Source: VAZQ01 sp036498625
GTDB taxonomy: Bacteria; Pseudomonadota; Alphaproteobacteria; Rhizobiales; Xanthobacteraceae
Direction of reading: 5' to 3'
DNA: 10,839 nucleotides
NCBI GenBank assembly: GCA_036498625.1
Contig: DASYFD010000186.1
Span: forward strand, 1 to 10,839
Numbering within the stretch: position 1 is the stretch's first letter; every line of letters begins with the position of its first letter. The notes beneath the pieces are model-generated. The model made no database searches and was not told the DNA's origin. It was given only the letters and a program-made list of their open reading frames with translations. A program made the translations under genes and the position numbers. This document shows positions 8,723 to 10,839 of this stretch, in pieces.

Positions 8723-8745
8723 CGCCGCGATAACGGATCGCGGCG
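8723..8745 (-). terminator. Perfect 9-bp stem-loop after the membrane-protein gene
   Basis: CGCCGCGAT and ATCGCGGCG pair perfectly around a 5-base loop. The structure lies 46 bases beyond the stop codon of the minus-strand membrane-protein gene and upstream of the candidate MBL promoter, where a terminator is expected. Only GCTTTCC follows on the minus strand rather than a proper T-run, so it may be a weak or Rho-assisted terminator or a 3'-end stabiliser. Confidence 0.42.
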
Positions 8746-8791
8746 AAGCCCCGCTGGCTTGTGGAAAGCGGCAGAGGGAGGCCGGCAAGCC

Positions 8792-9742
8792 TCACCGCAG
8801 TGACGTGATCGTCCCCTTCGAGGTCACCACCACCCAGCGGCCGTCCTGGCGGCGGATCGCCTCGATGCGGCCAAGGCCCGGCAGCACGTCGCCGGGCTCG
8901 ACCTCAACCATGCCGCCGACGCGGCTCTGCAGCATGGCGACGCCGCGATAGACGTCGCGCACGGACCAGCCGGGCACGGTTGCGGATGCCGGCGCCGGGA
9001 CCGGGACAGGAGGCACCGCCGTCGCGCTCGGCGGCGTTATCGAGCCGGTGGTTTCCTTGGCGGTGTCCTTGGGCAGCGCCGCATCCGATTTTCCGGCACC
9101 CGACTGTGCGCGCTCGACCCGGTCGAACCGCTCCACCAGCTTGCTGTACTGGGTGCCGGCAGCGCGGCTGGTCGCATCCACGCTGGCCTTGAGGGCGGCG
9201 ACCTCGGCGCGCAGTTGCGTCAACGTAGTCTGCAGAGCCGGCTCCGCGGCCGGCGGCGCCGCGGCCAGCGGCTGCGGGACAGGCACGGGTGTGCCGGCGG
9301 GCGCCGCAACCAGCCGTGCAATTCCGGTCGCGCCGAGCACGCCGGCGGTCGCCCCGAATGCCGCCGCCAGCACCACCGAGGCGGCGAGCAGCGTGAACCG
9401 GCTGAACCTGCGGGACCCGCGTCCGGCCGCCGGCTCCCCAAACGCAATGACGTCGCGCGGACCCGGTGCCGGCGCGGTCGGGCGGTCGGGCGCAATCTCC
9501 TCCATTCTTTCTGCCACGAGCCGCTCGATGGGCTCGCCCTTCGGCGCATCGCGCGGCGAGGCTGCGGCCTCCATGTCGGACATTTCCGGGGCCATCGGCG
9601 GAGAAACGACGCTGGTGAGCTCGATCTTCGGTTCGGCGTTCGGCTCCCCCGCCACCGCACCGCCTGGCGGCGTCGCGGCAGCTTCGGCAGGCTCGCCCGC
9701 GGGCGGTATCGCGAACGGCGTTTTGTCTTCGTTCTGGTCCAT
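8792..9742 (-). CDS. Single-pass membrane protein with coiled coil and conserved C-terminal domain, function unknown
   Basis: The 316-residue protein has four parts. Residues 1-110 are Pro/Ala/Glu-rich and probably disordered in the cytoplasm. A membrane segment at about 117-140 (start FTLLAASVVLAAAF) follows the basic stretch RGSRRFSR, giving a likely N-in topology. Residues 170-212 look like a short coiled coil. After a Pro/Ala/Thr linker comes a compact C-terminal domain (258-316) with GWSVRDVYRGVAMLQSR, GDVLPGLGRIEAI and DGRWVVVTSKG. That domain resembles the end of uncharacterised rhizobial membrane proteins I have seen, but I know no function for it. It would sit in the periplasm. The ATG start at 9742 has a GGGGA seven to eight bases upstream, next to a perfect palindrome. 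The gene is divergent from the cupin gene. Roles in envelope scaffolding or cell-wall binding are possible but unsupported. Confidence 0.82.
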   Translation of the reverse strand: MDQNEDKTPFAIPPAGEPAEAAATPPGGAVAGEPNAEPKIELTSVVSPPMAPEMSDMEAAASPRDAPKGEPIERLVAERMEEIAPDRPTAPAPGPRDVIAFGEPAAGRGSRRFSRFTLLAASVVLAAAFGATAGVLGATGIARLVAAPAGTPVPVPQPLAAAPPAAEPALQTTLTQLRAEVAALKASVDATSRAAGTQYSKLVERFDRVERAQSGAGKSDAALPKDTAKETTGSITPPSATAVPPVPVPAPASATVPGWSVRDVYRGVAMLQSRVGGMVEVEPGDVLPGLGRIEAIRRQDGRWVVVTSKGTITSLR

Positions 9743-9751
9743 GACGGGTCC

Positions 9752-9772
9752 CCAATTCGGTTGACGAATTGG
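9752..9772. promoter_or_regulatory. Perfect 8-bp inverted repeat in the divergent promoter region (operator or mRNA hairpin)
   Basis: CCAATTCG (9752-9759) and CGAATTGG (9765-9772) are perfectly complementary around GTTGA. A related half-site, CCAATTTG, follows at 9788-9795. The palindrome begins 9 bases upstream of the minus-strand membrane-protein start codon and touches its Shine-Dalgarno region. It could be a repressor operator for one or both divergent genes, or an RNA hairpin controlling translation. Confidence 0.5.
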
Positions 9773-9862
9773 AAACGATAGCGGTTACCAATTTGTTACG
9801 ATTTCGTCCCGCGCCGCGGGCACGAGCGCGGATTCCCCCGGAAAATCAGCGGCATTGAGTGC

Positions 9863-9905
9863 GATATTTCGAGATATTGGCTTATCCGCCATGCCGGCCT
9901 ATAAG
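9863..9905 (+). promoter_or_regulatory. Candidate promoter of the cupin gene with an upstream direct repeat
   Basis: TTGGCT (9877-9882) and TATAAG (9900-9905) are 17 bases apart, matching 4 of 6 and 5 of 6 positions of the sigma-70 consensus, with transcription expected near 9912. Two copies of GATATT (9863-9868 and 9873-9878) are 10 bases apart, one helical turn, and the second overlaps the -35. A weak -35 next to such repeats would fit activator-dependent control. The repeats are short, so this is suggestive only. Confidence 0.4.
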
Positions 9906-9954
9906 TGGCCCATCCCCTTCGCAAGAAGCCGCAAGAGCCAAGGAAGTACGCCCT

Positions 9955-10839
9955 ATGCATGATGCAAGCGACAGCAAGCACTGGCACGAGCCCAGTGGCG
10001 AGAACAGAGCGGGATTCGGCAAGTTTGGCCGGCCGAAAACGCCCTACGACCTGTTCATGGAGTCGGAAGGAATCCCGATCTATCGCGATATCGGGCTCAA
10101 GAACGCGACGGCGCTCCCGATGGCGCCCTGGAAACGGCTGGGCGGCCGCGGCAGCTACATCCAGCTGCACGGCACCGAGGGCAAGTGGGGCAGCTACGTG
10201 GTCGAGGTGCCGGGTGCCGGCGCGCTCAATCCGGAGAAGCACCTCTACGAGGAAGTCTACATGGTGGCCGAGGGCCGCGGCACCACCGAGGTCTGGCTCG
10301 AAGGCGACAGCAAGAAGCACGTATTCGAGTGGCAGCGCGGCTCGCTGTTCTCGATCCCGGTGAACGCGATGCACCGCATCGTCAATGCGAGCTCCTCGCC
10401 CGCCATCCTGATCGGCGGCACCACCGCGCCGAACCTGATGAACCTGGTCAACAATACCGACTTCGTCTTCAACACGCCCTACCAGTTCAAGGACCGGTTC
10501 AGCGGCGCCGACGACTTCTACAAGTACAAGGACGACATCGAGCCCGATCCGGTGCGGGGGCTGGCGATGCGGCGCACGAATTTCGTGCCCGACGTGATCC
10601 ATTGCGACCTGCCGCTCGACAACCGCCGCTCGCCCGGCTGGCGGCGGGTCGAGCCGTTCATGACCGGCAACACCTTCTATCTCTGGATCGGCCAGCACGA
10701 GAACGGCCGCTACTCCAAGGCGCATGCCCATACCTCGGCGGCGGTGTTGATCTGCCTCACCGGCAAGGGTTATACCTACACGTGGCCGGAGCGTTACGGG
10801 GTCAATCCCTGGAAGGACGGCCACGGCGACAAGGTCAAG
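9955..10839 (+). CDS. Two-domain cupin protein (3' end outside window)
   Basis: An open frame starts at ATG 9955, after AGGA at 9941-9944, and runs to the window edge without a stop: 295 residues. The first cupin domain has motif 1 in KHLYEEVYMVAEGRG (H96, E100; the second His of the usual HxH is Y98) and a clear motif 2, GSLFSIPVNAMHRIVN (G129, P135, H140, N144). A second cupin domain begins with YSKAHAHTSA (H257, H259) and ICLTGKGY; its motif 2 lies outside. Bicupins of this layout include gentisate-type dioxygenases and uncharacterised metal-binding proteins; substrate and reaction cannot be told. No signal peptide is seen. It diverges from the membrane-protein gene and has its own promoter candidate. 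A long antisense frame over the same bases (9796-10824) is arginine-, alanine- and valine-rich and lacks recognisable motifs, so I regard it as a shadow of this gene. Confidence 0.9.
   Translation, partial: MHDASDSKHWHEPSGENRAGFGKFGRPKTPYDLFMESEGIPIYRDIGLKNATALPMAPWKRLGGRGSYIQLHGTEGKWGSYVVEVPGAGALNPEKHLYEEVYMVAEGRGTTEVWLEGDSKKHVFEWQRGSLFSIPVNAMHRIVNASSSPAILIGGTTAPNLMNLVNNTDFVFNTPYQFKDRFSGADDFYKYKDDIEPDPVRGLAMRRTNFVPDVIHCDLPLDNRRSPGWRRVEPFMTGNTFYLWIGQHENGRYSKAHAHTSAAVLICLTGKGYTYTWPERYGVNPWKDGHGDKVK

Noticed and set aside
9882..9890. TTATCCGCC as a DnaA box
   Set aside because: It matches the TTATCCACA consensus at only 7 of 9 positions and is isolated; no cluster of boxes or AT-rich unwinding region was found, so no oriC is called.
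9878..9895. Sigma-54 promoter upstream of the cupin gene
   Set aside because: The GG and GC elements are 12 rather than 10 bases apart, so the invariant spacing fails.

Overview
The window reads as a piece of an alphaproteobacterial chromosome, most likely Hyphomicrobiales (Rhizobiales) of a Bradyrhizobium/Rhodopseudomonas-like type. The reasons are the high GC content, the alphaproteobacterial look of the DnaA, DnaN, RecF and GyrB sequences, and a dispersed REP-like palindrome of a type common in Bradyrhizobium. The order assignment is inference from memory; the class is fairly secure.

Left two thirds (1-6365): the conserved replication/topology cluster dnaA (3' end only), dnaN, recF and gyrB, all on the + strand. 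It is interrupted by one minus-strand gene of unknown function (3066-3689), convergent with recF and divergent from gyrB. DnaA initiates replication, DnaN is the sliding clamp, RecF acts in gap repair, and GyrB with GyrA (encoded elsewhere) supercoils DNA. The intergenic gaps are short but structured: an imperfect hairpin after dnaA, two mutually exclusive small hairpins before dnaN, a REP-like palindrome overlapping the dnaN stop, and two adjacent hairpins plus a likely promoter before gyrB.

Right third (6366-10839): accessory genes. On the minus strand, in transcription order, are a single-pass membrane protein with a conserved C-terminal domain, a secreted metallo-beta-lactamase-fold protein, and a Rieske non-haem iron oxygenase. 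A hairpin (8723-8745) and an extended -10 promoter (8656-8664) suggest that the first is transcribed separately from the other two. Divergent from the membrane-protein gene is a + strand two-cupin gene that runs off the right end. A perfect 8-bp inverted repeat lies in the shared promoter region.

No tRNA, rRNA, CRISPR, insertion sequence, toxin-antitoxin or phage gene was seen, and no cluster of DnaA boxes marks oriC here. I found no clearly new multi-gene system. The best leads are the unknown gene inside the recF-gyrB interval, the unusual metal-site spacing of the secreted MBL protein, and the palindromic regulatory region at 9752-9795.
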